Source of the DNA: Pedobacter sp. MC2016-14
Lineage (GTDB): Bacteria; Bacteroidota; Bacteroidia; Sphingobacteriales; Sphingobacteriaceae
DNA length: 64,000 bases
NCBI RefSeq assembly: GCF_020991475.1
Contig: NZ_JAJMPA010000003.1
Location: forward strand, 558,001-622,000
Reading direction: 5' to 3'
In this document: piece by piece, positions 42,772 through 50,971 of the stretch
Position numbering within the stretch: the stretch's first letter is position 1
Layout of the letters: every line of letters starts with the position of its first letter
Program-made: the position numbers and the translations under genes
The notes under the pieces: model-generated
The model's database searches: none
What the model was told of the DNA's origin: nothing
What the model saw: only the letters and a program-made list of their open reading frames with translations

Positions 42772-43863
42772 ATGAATAAAAATAATTACGCATTAATTAT
42801 GGCTGGCGGTGTTGGCAGCCGTTTTTGGCCAGTAAGCAGAACAGAATATCCTAAACAATTTATAGATTTTTTTGGTGTTGGAAAAACACTGATCCAAAGC
42901 ACATACGAAAGATTTTTAAGAATCTGTCCGTCGGAAAACATCTTCATCGTTACCAACGAAATTTATACAGACATTATAAAATCTCAGCTTCCGGAGCTAC
43001 AGGACAATCAAATTCTTGCTGAACCTATAATGCGCAACACAGCACCATGTATAGCTTATGGCTCAATGAAAATAGCGGAGCTCAATCCGGAGGCAAATAT
43101 TGTAGTTGCCCCTTCAGACCATACCATTGCCAACCTGGATGAATTTGTACGCTCTATTGAACAATCATTGATAGCTGCCACCAACAACGACTGCCTCATT
43201 ACGCTTGGCATAAAGCCAAGTCGTCCGGATACAGGCTACGGTTACATCCAATATATGGAAAATACCCTGGCAACTGACGATAAGATTTTTAAAGTTAAAA
43301 CGTTTACCGAAAAGCCAAACCTCGAACTTGCAAAATCATTTCTGCAAAGCGGAGACTTTTTATGGAATGCAGGAATCTTTATCTGGTCAGCCAAATCCAT
43401 CAATAACGCTTTTAAAAAGCATTTGCCGGATATGCACGATATTTTTCAGTTGGGAGAATCGATTTACAATACACCGGATGAAAAAGGATTTATTAGTAAT
43501 GCTTACCAACAATGCACTAATATCTCTATAGATTTTGCGATTATGGAGAAAGCCGATAATGTGTATGTATTACCAACTGATTTTGGCTGGTCTGATTTGG
43601 GCACCTGGGCTTCCATATATGATATGGCAGAAAAAGACTACGTGGGCAATGCAGTTATCCCTTCAGAGCAGGTAATGATGTTCAATTCATCTAACTGCAT
43701 GGTTAATGTACCAGAAGATAAACTGGTGATCCTTCAAGGTTTGCATGATTATATTGTAGTAGAATCAAACAACACACTTTTGGTTTGCCCCAGAGCAGAG
43801 GAACAAACCGTTAAGCAAATGGTGGCCGACGTAAAATCTAAATTCGGAACGCGTTTTATTTAA
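42772..43863 (+). CDS. manC: Mannose-1-phosphate guanylyltransferase
   Basis: The 363-residue product begins with the nucleotidyltransferase signature YALIMAGGVGSRFWPVSR and contains EYPKQFIDFFG, VVAPSDHTIAN, TGYGYIQY, FTEKPNLELAKSFL, FLWNAGIFIW and TDFGWSDLGTW. It lacks the C-terminal isomerase half of long AlgA/ManC proteins, so it is the single-function short type. It makes GDP-mannose for surface glycans in the cytoplasm. The start lies eight bases behind kdsD, so both supply envelope sugar pathways. Its last eight bases overlap the convergent rlmB gene. Confidence 0.92.
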   Translation: MNKNNYALIMAGGVGSRFWPVSRTEYPKQFIDFFGVGKTLIQSTYERFLRICPSENIFIVTNEIYTDIIKSQLPELQDNQILAEPIMRNTAPCIAYGSMKIAELNPEANIVVAPSDHTIANLDEFVRSIEQSLIAATNNDCLITLGIKPSRPDTGYGYIQYMENTLATDDKIFKVKTFTEKPNLELAKSFLQSGDFLWNAGIFIWSAKSINNAFKKHLPDMHDIFQLGESIYNTPDEKGFISNAYQQCTNISIDFAIMEKADNVYVLPTDFGWSDLGTWASIYDMAEKDYVGNAVIPSEQVMMFNSSNCMVNVPEDKLVILQGLHDYIVVESNNTLLVCPRAEEQTVKQMVADVKSKFGTRFI

Positions 43864-44629
43864 TAACCTCGCGCTGCCTGATGGCTTCATATAGAATAAT
43901 GCCTGTAGATACTGATACATTTAGCGAACCAATCTCACCAAACATCGGGATTTTCGCTAAATGGTTAGACATCCGTAAAATTTCATTTGAAATCCCTTCA
44001 TCCTCAGCTCCCATTACAATTGCTGTTGGGGCAGTATAATCCGGAGCATAAATCAAGTCTGTTGTTTTTTCGGTGCAGGCCACAATCTGCAAACCGCATT
44101 CCTGTAAGTATAAAGCTATTTTATGCAAGTTAACGTGACGGCAAACGGGAATACTAAATAATGCTCCTGCCGATGTTTTAATGGCGTCGGCATTGATCTG
44201 TGCCGAATTTTTTACCGGCACCACAATGGCATGAACGCCAGCACATGCCGCGGTACGTGCAATAGCCCCCATGTTCCTTACATCAGTAATTCCATCAAGG
44301 ATTAATACCAGTGGCACCTCTCCTCTTTCATAAATCAAGGGAATGATATCTTCAATTTTTTGAAAAGTAATGGACGAAACCACAGCAATCACCCCCTGGT
44401 GATTTTTCTTCGTCATACGGTTCAATTTTTCGACTGGCACGTTATGCACAGGGATATCTGTGTCCTTAATTAAAGCCTTAAGTTCAGGAATGATATCTCC
44501 CGTTAAACCTCTTTGCAAGTACAGGCTTTCAATGTCTTTACCAGCTTTAATTGCCTCTATTACAGCCCTGATACCAAACACAAATTCACTGCTTTCTTTA
44601 GCTCGTGCCGGCCTTCTGAAATTATCCAT
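43856..44629 (-). CDS. rlmB: 23S rRNA (guanosine-2'-O-)-methyltransferase RlmB (SpoU/TrmH family)
   Basis: The 257-residue product has the N-terminal L7Ae-like substrate-binding domain (about 15-95; SEFVFGIRAVIEAI and VPVEKLNRMTKKNHQGVIAVVS) and a knotted SPOUT domain with DGITDVRNMGAIARTAACAG, VMGAEDEGISNEIL and IPMFGEIGSLNVSVSTGI. The catalytic and SAM-knot motifs are all present. It methylates the ribose of a guanosine in the 23S rRNA peptidyltransferase region (Gm2251 in E. coli). It is divergent from dnaB, with a -7 box for each gene in the gap between them. Confidence 0.9.
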   Translation of the reverse strand: MDNFRRPARAKESSEFVFGIRAVIEAIKAGKDIESLYLQRGLTGDIIPELKALIKDTDIPVHNVPVEKLNRMTKKNHQGVIAVVSSITFQKIEDIIPLIYERGEVPLVLILDGITDVRNMGAIARTAACAGVHAIVVPVKNSAQINADAIKTSAGALFSIPVCRHVNLHKIALYLQECGLQIVACTEKTTDLIYAPDYTAPTAIVMGAEDEGISNEILRMSNHLAKIPMFGEIGSLNVSVSTGIILYEAIRQREVIK

Positions 44630-44645
44630 AAAATTTTATAAAGTG

Positions 44646-44653
44646 CAAAAGTA
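44646..44653 (-). promoter_or_regulatory. -7 box (TACTTTTG) of rlmB
   Basis: On the minus strand GACTACTTTTGCAC is identical over 14 bases to the promoter of the TSUP gene at 3079-3095. The box lies 16 bases before the rlmB ATG. An imperfect -33 (TTCTG) lies about 18 bases upstream of it. Confidence 0.6.
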
Positions 44654-44739
44654 GTCAAATTAAGGTTAGCACAGAATTTTCAACAACAGCTTGTTAACAA
44701 ATCATTAAAAACAATTCAAAAAGAGCGTATTTTTTTGTA

Positions 44740-44747
44740 TAATTTTG
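44740..44747 (+). promoter_or_regulatory. -7 box (TAATTTTG) of dnaB
   Basis: TAATTTTG fits TAnnTTTG and ends five bases before the ATG at 44753. A TTG inside this region (44735) could be taken as a start of a longer frame, but it would lie within the promoter, so the box supports the ATG and a near-leaderless mRNA. Confidence 0.55.
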
Positions 44748-44752
44748 TAGCT

Positions 44753-46330
44753 ATGAGTATGGAAAACGGAACAACGGGGCAAGATAAATCTAATTACAGT
44801 TCTGCAAGAAAAAGCAGGTTAGCTAGTCCAATGAGCACCATGGGCAAAATACCGCCTCAGGCGCTGGATCTGGAAGAAGCTGTTTTGGGTGCACTGATGC
44901 TTGAAAAAGATGCCCTTTCTACCGTAATCGATATCTTAAAACCAGATGTTTTTTATGCGGAAGCCCATAAAAAAATATTTGAAGCTATTGCCATACTGTT
45001 TCAAAAATCTAAACCAGTAGATATTTTAACGGTTACTTCTGAACTTAGAACACTAGGATCATTGGAGATGGTGGGTGGTGCATATTACATCACTAATTTA
45101 ACTAATCGTGTAGCTTCAGCTGCGAATATAGAGTTTCACGCCAGGATCATCTCGCAGAAATACATTCAGCGTGAGCTGATCAGGATATCCTCTGAAATCA
45201 TTCAAAATGCCTATGAGGACACAACCGATATCTTTGACCTTTTAGATCAGGCAGAAAAAGGCCTTTTTGATATTGCTCAAAACAACCTTCGCAGAGACAC
45301 GCAAAAGATGGATGAGATCATCAAACAATCTTTAGCTACACTGGAAGAATTGAGAACAAAATCTGACGGATTAACCGGAGTACCTTCAGGATTTACGGAC
45401 TTAGACAGAATTACTGGTGGCTGGCAGCCCTCCGACCTTGTAATTATCGCTGCACGTCCGGCGATGGGAAAAACAGCCTTTGTACTTACCTGCGCACGAA
45501 ATGCGGCTGTAGATTTTAAAAGACCTGTGGTGGTATTCTCCCTTGAGATGTCATCCGTTCAGCTGGTCAATCGTTTGATTTCAGGGGAAACCGAAATTGA
45601 ACAGGAGAAAATCCGTAAAGGAAATTTGGCGGAGTGGGAATGGCAGCAATTACACAGTAAAATAGGTTCTTTAACAGAGGCACCGCTGCTAATTGACGAT
45701 ACCCCTGCCTTAAATATATTTGAGTTCAGAGCCAAATGCAGAAGGCTTAAATCACAATATGATATTCAACTTATCATTATTGACTACTTGCAGCTGATGC
45801 ATGGTAAAGGTGAAGGACAAAGTGGTGGTGGTAACAGGGAGCAGGAAATTGGTAGTATTTCGCGTGCGCTAAAATCTGTTGCTAAGGAGCTTAATGTACC
45901 TGTACTTGCACTCTCGCAGTTAAGTCGTGCTGTAGAAAGCAGACCAGGCGCAAATGGAAAAAGACCTATGCTGTCAGATTTAAGGGAATCTGGATCTATT
46001 GAGCAGGATGCGGATATGGTACTGTTTTTATACAGACCTGAATATTACGGAATTACAGAAGATGAACAAGGAAGGTCTCAAGCTGGTGTTGGTGAAGTAA
46101 TTATTGCCAAGCACAGGAATGGTGAGACAGGAATTGTGCCATTACGCTTTATTGGAAAATACGTGAAATTTGCCGACCTTGAAGAAAGCTATGCTTCACC
46201 TAACTCTTTCTCTATGGATAATCCTAGTGCAGGCATGCTTCCTTCGGCAGATTTTGATCGGCCTGCCGGAAATGTAATCATCAAACCATCTAGCATGAAC
46301 GATATGCTTGACGATGATGCACCTTTTTAA
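44753..46330 (+). CDS. dnaB: Replicative DNA helicase DnaB
   Basis: The 525-residue product has the N-terminal DnaB domain (about 35-140; PPQALDLEEAVLGALMLEKDAL), linker, and the RecA-like helicase domain with Walker A ARPAMGKTAF, Walker B LIIIDYLQLMHG, QLSRAVESR and DLRESGSIEQDADMVLFLYRPEYY. The hexameric enzyme unwinds DNA at the replication fork. Domains are complete, with no intein. The C-terminal 70 residues are a low-complexity Ser/Pro/Asp-rich tail, common in Bacteroidota. ATG 44753 is chosen over the TTG at 44735 because of the promoter box; an ATG at 44759 is also possible. Confidence 0.97.
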   Translation: MSMENGTTGQDKSNYSSARKSRLASPMSTMGKIPPQALDLEEAVLGALMLEKDALSTVIDILKPDVFYAEAHKKIFEAIAILFQKSKPVDILTVTSELRTLGSLEMVGGAYYITNLTNRVASAANIEFHARIISQKYIQRELIRISSEIIQNAYEDTTDIFDLLDQAEKGLFDIAQNNLRRDTQKMDEIIKQSLATLEELRTKSDGLTGVPSGFTDLDRITGGWQPSDLVIIAARPAMGKTAFVLTCARNAAVDFKRPVVVFSLEMSSVQLVNRLISGETEIEQEKIRKGNLAEWEWQQLHSKIGSLTEAPLLIDDTPALNIFEFRAKCRRLKSQYDIQLIIIDYLQLMHGKGEGQSGGGNREQEIGSISRALKSVAKELNVPVLALSQLSRAVESRPGANGKRPMLSDLRESGSIEQDADMVLFLYRPEYYGITEDEQGRSQAGVGEVIIAKHRNGETGIVPLRFIGKYVKFADLEESYASPNSFSMDNPSAGMLPSADFDRPAGNVIIKPSSMNDMLDDDAPF

Positions 46331-46498
46331 GACTAGAAAGATCCATAAAATTAGGTACTAGTTAACCAGCATGTCCAAGCGGCTATTTTCTCGAATGTTG
46401 TCATAATTTGGAACAATTCTTCAATTTCCTTGTTGTCTTTCCGTAAGTACTTAAATAGTGCTTAAAGGAATTAACAACAATCATTTAAGCATAATATT

Positions 46499-46606
46499 AT
46501 GGCCGAATTAGATGTTCAACCAAAAAAAAGAACACCAATTTTATGGATCTTACTTGCCATTGTGGCAATTACGCTATTATTTTTTCTCTATAAAGGATTA
46601 AGTTAA
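46499..46606 (+). CDS. 35-residue single-span membrane peptide
   Basis: The frame codes a short basic N-terminal part (MAELDVQPKKRTP) and one transmembrane segment (ILWILLAIVAITLLFFLYKG), with TAA stop. Positive charges (KKR) just before the segment predict the N-terminus inside. Despite its length it looks real: a hydrophobic stretch of uniform length, a sensible start, and the position just ahead of the PRC-barrel gene, 28 bases upstream in the same direction. Similar short proteins are, from memory, common in Sphingobacteriaceae, but I cannot check that. The function is unknown; it may stabilise a membrane complex or respond to stress. Confidence 0.65.
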   Translation: MAELDVQPKKRTPILWILLAIVAITLLFFLYKGLS

Positions 46607-46634
46607 CAGCTGAGGAACTAAATAAAAAGAAATT

Positions 46635-47132
46635 ATGGATATGACTGAAAAGCACCGCACAACATACCTTGAAGAACTTAGTGAAAGCGATTTTGAGGTA
46701 GCCGATCACCAGCCTGATATTACCGGATGGGAAATTCTAGACAGTGCCGGAAATGAACTAGGTGAAGTTGAAGATCTTATATTTGATAGTGATGCCAGGA
46801 AAGTACGCTATGTAGTTGCCAATCTGGAATTATATAACGATGAGGAGGAGGATTTTAGACTAGTACTTATTCCTATAGGTATCGTTTCTATCCACGAAAA
46901 AGAAGATGAAGTAATTATACCAGAAGCTGTAGCGTTAGTTCTGGCTACCTTACCGGTATATGAACCAGGAAAAACTATTTCACCTGCTGAAGAATTAGCC
47001 ATTCGTTATGCTTTTTTAGGAGAAACCGCACTTCCGGATGCAAATGCCGTTGTTTATGAAAGTCATCCCGAAGATTTTTACACGCATGGTCATTTCAACG
47101 ATCGTGGATTTTTAAAGCGTCCTAACCATTAA
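46635..47132 (+). CDS. PRC-barrel domain protein
   Basis: The 165-residue acidic product contains a PRC-barrel (about 28-100; GWEILDSAGNELGEVEDLIFDSDARKVRYVVANLE, LVLIPIGIVSIHEKEDEVIIPE). A tail of about 60 residues follows without recognised domain (VYEPGKTISPAEELAIRYAF). PRC-barrels occur in RimM and in photosynthetic reaction-centre H subunits; stand-alone cytoplasmic versions in Bacteroidota have no known function but often lie with stress genes. It follows the 35-residue membrane peptide gene and is followed by a small lipoprotein gene after seven bases. Confidence 0.8.
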   Translation: MDMTEKHRTTYLEELSESDFEVADHQPDITGWEILDSAGNELGEVEDLIFDSDARKVRYVVANLELYNDEEEDFRLVLIPIGIVSIHEKEDEVIIPEAVALVLATLPVYEPGKTISPAEELAIRYAFLGETALPDANAVVYESHPEDFYTHGHFNDRGFLKRPNH

Positions 47133-47139
47133 GTTTAGC

Positions 47140-47460
47140 ATGAGACAAATTCTAACATTCCCTGCAATTCTGCTGCTAATTTTATTTGCTTTAATTACAG
47201 GCTGTAGCAGCAAGAAGAATATTGCCCAGGTGGATACAATAACGTTATCTGGAAAAGTAGAGCAATTAGGTATGACCACATTTCAGTATGGAACGCATTT
47301 ATTGAATGTACCAGGCAAAACCTATGCTTTAAAAAGTTCGAAGCTAGATTTGAATAAATACATTGACCAGTCTGTAACTATAAAAGGTACAAAAACCCCC
47401 GGATACCCTATAGAGGGAGGTCCTGAATTAATTGAGGTCCTGGAGATTTTAGCCAGGTAA
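47140..47460 (+). CDS. Small lipoprotein of unknown function
   Basis: The 106-residue product has a clear lipoprotein signal with lipobox LITGC (Cys about 22) followed by SSKKN, which lacks an Asp at +2, so it should go to the outer membrane. The mature part of about 85 residues looks like a single small beta domain, with TLSGKVEQLGMTTFQYGTH, KTYALKSSKLDLNKYIDQ and VTIKGTKTPGYPIEGG, an OB-fold-like strand order. I do not recognise a family. It begins seven bases after the PRC-barrel gene, so both are probably one unit. Confidence 0.7.
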   Translation: MRQILTFPAILLLILFALITGCSSKKNIAQVDTITLSGKVEQLGMTTFQYGTHLLNVPGKTYALKSSKLDLNKYIDQSVTIKGTKTPGYPIEGGPELIEVLEILAR

Positions 47461-47516
47461 ATCTGGATTTTAAAAAAGTATAGTTTATTCCGCAGGAATA
47501 CTAAGTATCATGATTT

Positions 47517-47822
47517 ATGGAAACAGAGCATTCAACAACAATTGAAAGTCAGTCTGGGATAAGCATATTACTTATCATTGCGATTATGGTAGCGACAGGA
47601 TTCTTTATGACTTGTACTTACAATACTGAAGACGAATCTTTTATGCTTTCTGCTATCGCCTGCCCTATTCTAGCCCTGTTAACTGGGATATATACTTTTA
47701 CTTATCGGGGAAAGGCATACTTGTTGAGCCGAATTGTTTTCTTCATTTTACTGGCGCTTAGCTTATTTAGTTTGTTTGTTTTATGGTACTTTATTGCATT
47801 AGGAAGTTCATATTCACATTAA
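47517..47822 (+). CDS. Small three-helix membrane protein of unknown function
   Basis: The 101-residue product has three hydrophobic segments (about 16-34 SILLIIAIMVATGFFM, 44-62 LSAIACPILALLTGIYTF, 72-95 IVFFILLALSLFSLFVLWY) and almost no soluble part. Its stop is one base before the ATG of the DUF2931-type gene, so the two are translationally coupled and probably function together. There are no recognisable transport or enzyme motifs. Composition is as in the neighbours. The function is unknown. Confidence 0.6.
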   Translation: METEHSTTIESQSGISILLIIAIMVATGFFMTCTYNTEDESFMLSAIACPILALLTGIYTFTYRGKAYLLSRIVFFILLALSLFSLFVLWYFIALGSSYSH

Positions 47823-47823
47823 G

Positions 47824-48543
47824 ATGAAGAAACTAAATACCACCAATAAAATATATACCGGAATATTGCTTTTGATCATTTTGGCTACCGCAGTTAAACT
47901 TTGGCGGTATAAGGGATGGGAAAGATATTATTACAGCAGTTCCTTCTCTTCACCGGGCAGCTATCCTATATATATCCGCAACGGCTATTTTATTTTAGAA
48001 GATGGAGAAATTGAATCAATTAGCAACAGTGATGTAAATGACCATAGAAATATGGCATGGGGCGATGGCACGGGGAACGATCCTAACAGAAAAGAAAGAC
48101 TTCCGGTCAAAATTGTTTTTGAGTATGCCTCTTATCGTGATGAGTTATTTTATAAAGACACTATTAATTTACCTCTGGATACCATTAGGGCAATTTTTAA
48201 AAATGTAAAGAAAACGGGTGTTAATACTAGTCTTTACCACTCACCTGAAATTAAACGGCTGGATTTTGTAATAGGTATAGCCAACAAGGGAAATGTTATA
48301 GTCTGGCTTCGTGGAGAAAAATTTGAAAATGTATTGCTAAAACATAAAATGATAGCGAAAGAGCCAAGGGGTGACCAAACTTACCACGGGGCACGACTCA
48401 CCAAAAAGGCTTTTTTAAAAGAAGTGTTTTATATAGACAGTGCAGACCGGGAGGCTTACCGTAAAGGATTAGATAAGGATGCTAATTATATAGATACACC
48501 ATCTAGCTTTGTTAAGCGATTAAATAATGAATATCCTTACTAA
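47824..48543 (+). CDS. DUF2931-type membrane-anchored protein
   Basis: The 239-residue product has an N-terminal membrane anchor (YTGILLLIILATAVKLW) without lipobox and a periplasmic or outside part. The part reads YYSSSFSSPGSYPIYIRNGYFIL, then MAWGDGTGNDPNRKERLPVKIVFEYASYRDELFYKDTINLPLDTIRAIFK, which fits the DUF2931 pattern ('P..Y.I.I....f', 'WG', 'P..l.i.Y.S..E..fY', 'LP...i...F'). DUF2931 members are of unknown role, and some lie in effector/immunity loci of secretion systems. It is coupled to the small membrane protein upstream. The assignment is by eye and moderate. Confidence 0.6.
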   Translation: MKKLNTTNKIYTGILLLIILATAVKLWRYKGWERYYYSSSFSSPGSYPIYIRNGYFILEDGEIESISNSDVNDHRNMAWGDGTGNDPNRKERLPVKIVFEYASYRDELFYKDTINLPLDTIRAIFKNVKKTGVNTSLYHSPEIKRLDFVIGIANKGNVIVWLRGEKFENVLLKHKMIAKEPRGDQTYHGARLTKKAFLKEVFYIDSADREAYRKGLDKDANYIDTPSSFVKRLNNEYPY

Positions 48544-48559
48544 ATTGCAAAATAAATCT

Positions 48560-49762
48560 TTAAATAAAGTAACCTAATAAAACTCCTGCTATCACAATAA
48601 TAGGCGGGCTTATTTTGGTATAGTTCAAAATTAAAAAGGTGCTGAGCATAATTCCTGCCGACATAAAATTCAACCCCATAGGTACAAGCAGCAATAAAAA
48701 AGCGGCTACAATAAAGCCCACGCTTACCGCATTGATCCCCGATAGAGAATGTTTAATTCGCGTTATTTTCTTCAGGTCATCCCAAAAAGGCACAATAAAA
48801 AGAACAAGGATTAGTCCGGGCAAATTTATGCCCAATACGCCAATTACCCCACCCATAATTTGTCCAAACAATCCATAACCAAAGTTTTTCATGCTCAATA
48901 CCCCTAAATAACTTGTAAAAGAAAATGTAGGGCCAGGTAAAGCCTGTTGTAACGCAAAACCAGACAGAAATTCTCCAGAGCTATGAAGATAGTGTTTCAT
49001 TTGCACAAATTCGGTAAACATAAGTGGTACCAAAACTTGTCCTCCTCCAAAAACAAACATACCGTTACGGTAAAAATTTTCCAGCAAGCGTATAGGCAGG
49101 CTAAATGGAGAAGTGGTATTAATAACTGCGCCAACTAAAGCAAGAACCAATAATACGCCAATAAAAGAAAGCATCTTTTTACGGTTAATGTTAGAAAACA
49201 ACCGCATTCTTAATTCAGTTTCTTCTTTAGGGGTTTCAATAGCTGAAGAAATCATTCCACCAATCAATATAGATAATGGGAATACATAGGCGTTTCTAAG
49301 CACTAAAGTGGCAATTACAGCACCCAATGCCAGAAAAATAGACACCTGTGTATGCAAAACTTTCTTACCTAGTTGGTATGCTCCGTAGGCAACTATTCCT
49401 AAAGCTATGGGCTGTATGTATTTTAATATTTCAACAAACCGATCTTTTTGATCAAGCAATGCAAAGCTGATTGCAGCAAAAGTCATAATTGCCGCAGAAG
49501 GAAAAATCCAGATTAAAAATGACAAAAGAGCCAGCTTTAAACCTCCTACTTTATAAGCTATCCCAACCAGTGTTTGTGTAGATGCCGGACCAGGTAATAC
49601 CTGAGCTAAAGCATTTAATTCTAACAATTCTTCTTCAGAAATGTATTGGTTATTTTTAACAAAATACCTGAGCAGCAAAGAAATATGAGCTTGGGCACCG
49701 CCAAATGCAGTGAAGGTAAACAGCACTACATCTTTTATAAACAACAACTTTTTATGAGCCAA
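48560..49762 (-). CDS. chrA: Chromate-type (CHR family) transporter, two-domain form
   Basis: The 400-residue product holds two homologous CHR domains. The first shows FTFTAFGGAQAHISLL and ALAQVLPGPASTQTLVGIAYKVGG, the second FVFGGGQVLVPLMFTEFV and LSGFALQQALPGPTFSFTSYLG. The 'FGG' plus 'LPGP' pair in each half is the hallmark of ChrA-type carriers. Ten to twelve membrane helices are predicted. Characterised members export chromate using the proton gradient, but many in the family have unknown anions as substrate. It lies ten bases downstream of the TPR gene and probably shares its transcript. Confidence 0.85.
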   Translation of the reverse strand: MAHKKLLFIKDVVLFTFTAFGGAQAHISLLLRYFVKNNQYISEEELLELNALAQVLPGPASTQTLVGIAYKVGGLKLALLSFLIWIFPSAAIMTFAAISFALLDQKDRFVEILKYIQPIALGIVAYGAYQLGKKVLHTQVSIFLALGAVIATLVLRNAYVFPLSILIGGMISSAIETPKEETELRMRLFSNINRKKMLSFIGVLLVLALVGAVINTTSPFSLPIRLLENFYRNGMFVFGGGQVLVPLMFTEFVQMKHYLHSSGEFLSGFALQQALPGPTFSFTSYLGVLSMKNFGYGLFGQIMGGVIGVLGINLPGLILVLFIVPFWDDLKKITRIKHSLSGINAVSVGFIVAAFLLLLVPMGLNFMSAGIMLSTFLILNYTKISPPIIVIAGVLLGYFI

Positions 49763-49772
49763 AATATCTTAT

Positions 49773-50108
49773 TTAATCGTCCTCATAATCTAGACCCATA
49801 GCAGAATTATAAGCACCTTGTAATTCCGAAAAGGCATGGTTATCGCCCTTCTTTCTGGCCTGCAGCATCCCCTCTTTATAAACCAATATTGCTTTTTCTG
49901 TATCCTGGTTCTTTTCATAAAGCTTACCCAGGTGATAGTAGGTTCCTACATAGTCGGGATGTTTTTCAATGAGCTCAAGGTAGTAACCAAATGCTTTTTC
50001 GGCATCATTTTGGGTATTGTATTCGGTGGCCAGCGCATATAATACAAAAGGATCATTTGGCTCTGCTGCTAAAAATTCTAATAACTTGGTTAATCGGGTA
50101 TTTTGCAT
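49773..50108 (-). CDS. Small TPR protein
   Basis: The 111-residue product has no signal peptide and consists of about three tetratricopeptide-like helix pairs: DPFVLYALATEYNTQNDAEKAFGYYLELIEK, DYVGTYYHLGKLYEKNQDTEKAILVYKEGMLQARKKG and a capping helix (the units listed here are broken at repeat borders). The sequence AxxxxxQ...A pattern is normal TPR. Such a small cytoplasmic TPR protein should serve as adaptor. It diverges from etfB, and chrA follows ten bases after its stop. The function is unknown. Confidence 0.8.
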   Translation of the reverse strand: MQNTRLTKLLEFLAAEPNDPFVLYALATEYNTQNDAEKAFGYYLELIEKHPDYVGTYYHLGKLYEKNQDTEKAILVYKEGMLQARKKGDNHAFSELQGAYNSAMGLDYEDD

Positions 50109-50130
50109 TTTAAATCCCTGCTTTTTTAAT

Positions 50131-50138
50131 TAGATTTG
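50131..50138 (+). promoter_or_regulatory. -7 box (TAGATTTG) of the etfBA operon
   Basis: TAGATTTG followed by CACAAAG fits the Bacteroidota -7 consensus. It lies about 58 bases before the etfB ATG, leaving a normal 5' leader, unlike the near-leaderless genes in the window. The -33 element is not clear. Confidence 0.45.
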
Positions 50139-50195
50139 CACAAAGACATTTGGCTCAAAAGAGCTACATCATCTTAAACACAAATATATATACTT

Positions 50196-50933
50196 ATGAA
50201 ACTATTAGTTTGTATCAGTAATGTGCCCGACACAACGACAAAAATAACTTTTACCAACGATAATACACAATTCAATACAGCCGGCGTTCAATTTATCGTT
50301 AATCCTTACGATGAAATTGCTTTGTCTAAAGCTATTGAACTTTGTGAAGGTGGAAAAGGTACCGTTACCGTACTTAATGTAGGTGAAGCAATTACAGAAC
50401 CAACCATAAGAAAGGCACTGGCAATTGGTGCTGATGATGCAGTAAGAATTAACGCTGCACCTCGTGATGCATATTTTACAGCATACCAAATTGCTCAATA
50501 TGCAAAAAGCAACGATTTCGATATCATACTTTGTGGACGCGAATCAATTGATTACAATGGTGCGCAAGTTGCCGGTATGGTTGCTGAAATTCTGGATATT
50601 CCGTCCATTTCGATCATCAAAAAATTAGAATATGATGGAACAACTGCTACAATTGAAAGGGAAATTGAAGGTGGTAAGGAAATTGTGAGTGTAAGTGGCA
50701 AATTTGTAGTAAGTTGTGCTGAGGGTGTTGCCGAACCAAAAATACCGAACATGAGGGGCATCATGTCGGCCAGAAGCAAACCTCTGGTTGTTGTGGAAGC
50801 GCAAGACGTAGAAGAAGTGGCTAAAGTGGTTTCATTTGAAACCCCTCCTCCCCGCGGTACAGTTAAACTGATTCCTGCAGAGGAAACAGAAAAATTAATT
50901 GACCTCCTGCACCAGGAAGCGAAAGTAATTTAA
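50196..50933 (+). CDS. etfB: Electron transfer flavoprotein beta subunit
   Basis: The 245-residue product is a complete EtfB/FixA: MKLLVCISNVPDTTTKI, NPYDEIALSKAIEL, ADDAVRINA, DFDIILCGRESIDYNGAQVAGMVAE and the recognition-loop region RGIMSARSKPL. It pairs with EtfA to bind FAD (and AMP) and carries electrons from acyl-CoA and other dehydrogenases to ETF:quinone oxidoreductase in the cytoplasm. The alpha gene follows after 38 bases. Length and motifs are of the ordinary respiratory, non-bifurcating group, as far as can be told by eye. Confidence 0.95.
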   Translation: MKLLVCISNVPDTTTKITFTNDNTQFNTAGVQFIVNPYDEIALSKAIELCEGGKGTVTVLNVGEAITEPTIRKALAIGADDAVRINAAPRDAYFTAYQIAQYAKSNDFDIILCGRESIDYNGAQVAGMVAEILDIPSISIIKKLEYDGTTATIEREIEGGKEIVSVSGKFVVSCAEGVAEPKIPNMRGIMSARSKPLVVVEAQDVEEVAKVVSFETPPPRGTVKLIPAEETEKLIDLLHQEAKVI

Positions 50934-50971
50934 CAAGCACAACCATTTAAAAATCCTATTAAAAGATATTT

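Noticed and set aside
44735..44752. Possible TTG start of dnaB, 18 bases upstream
   Set aside because: It would lie in front of and within the -7 box, so the start at 44753 is preferred.
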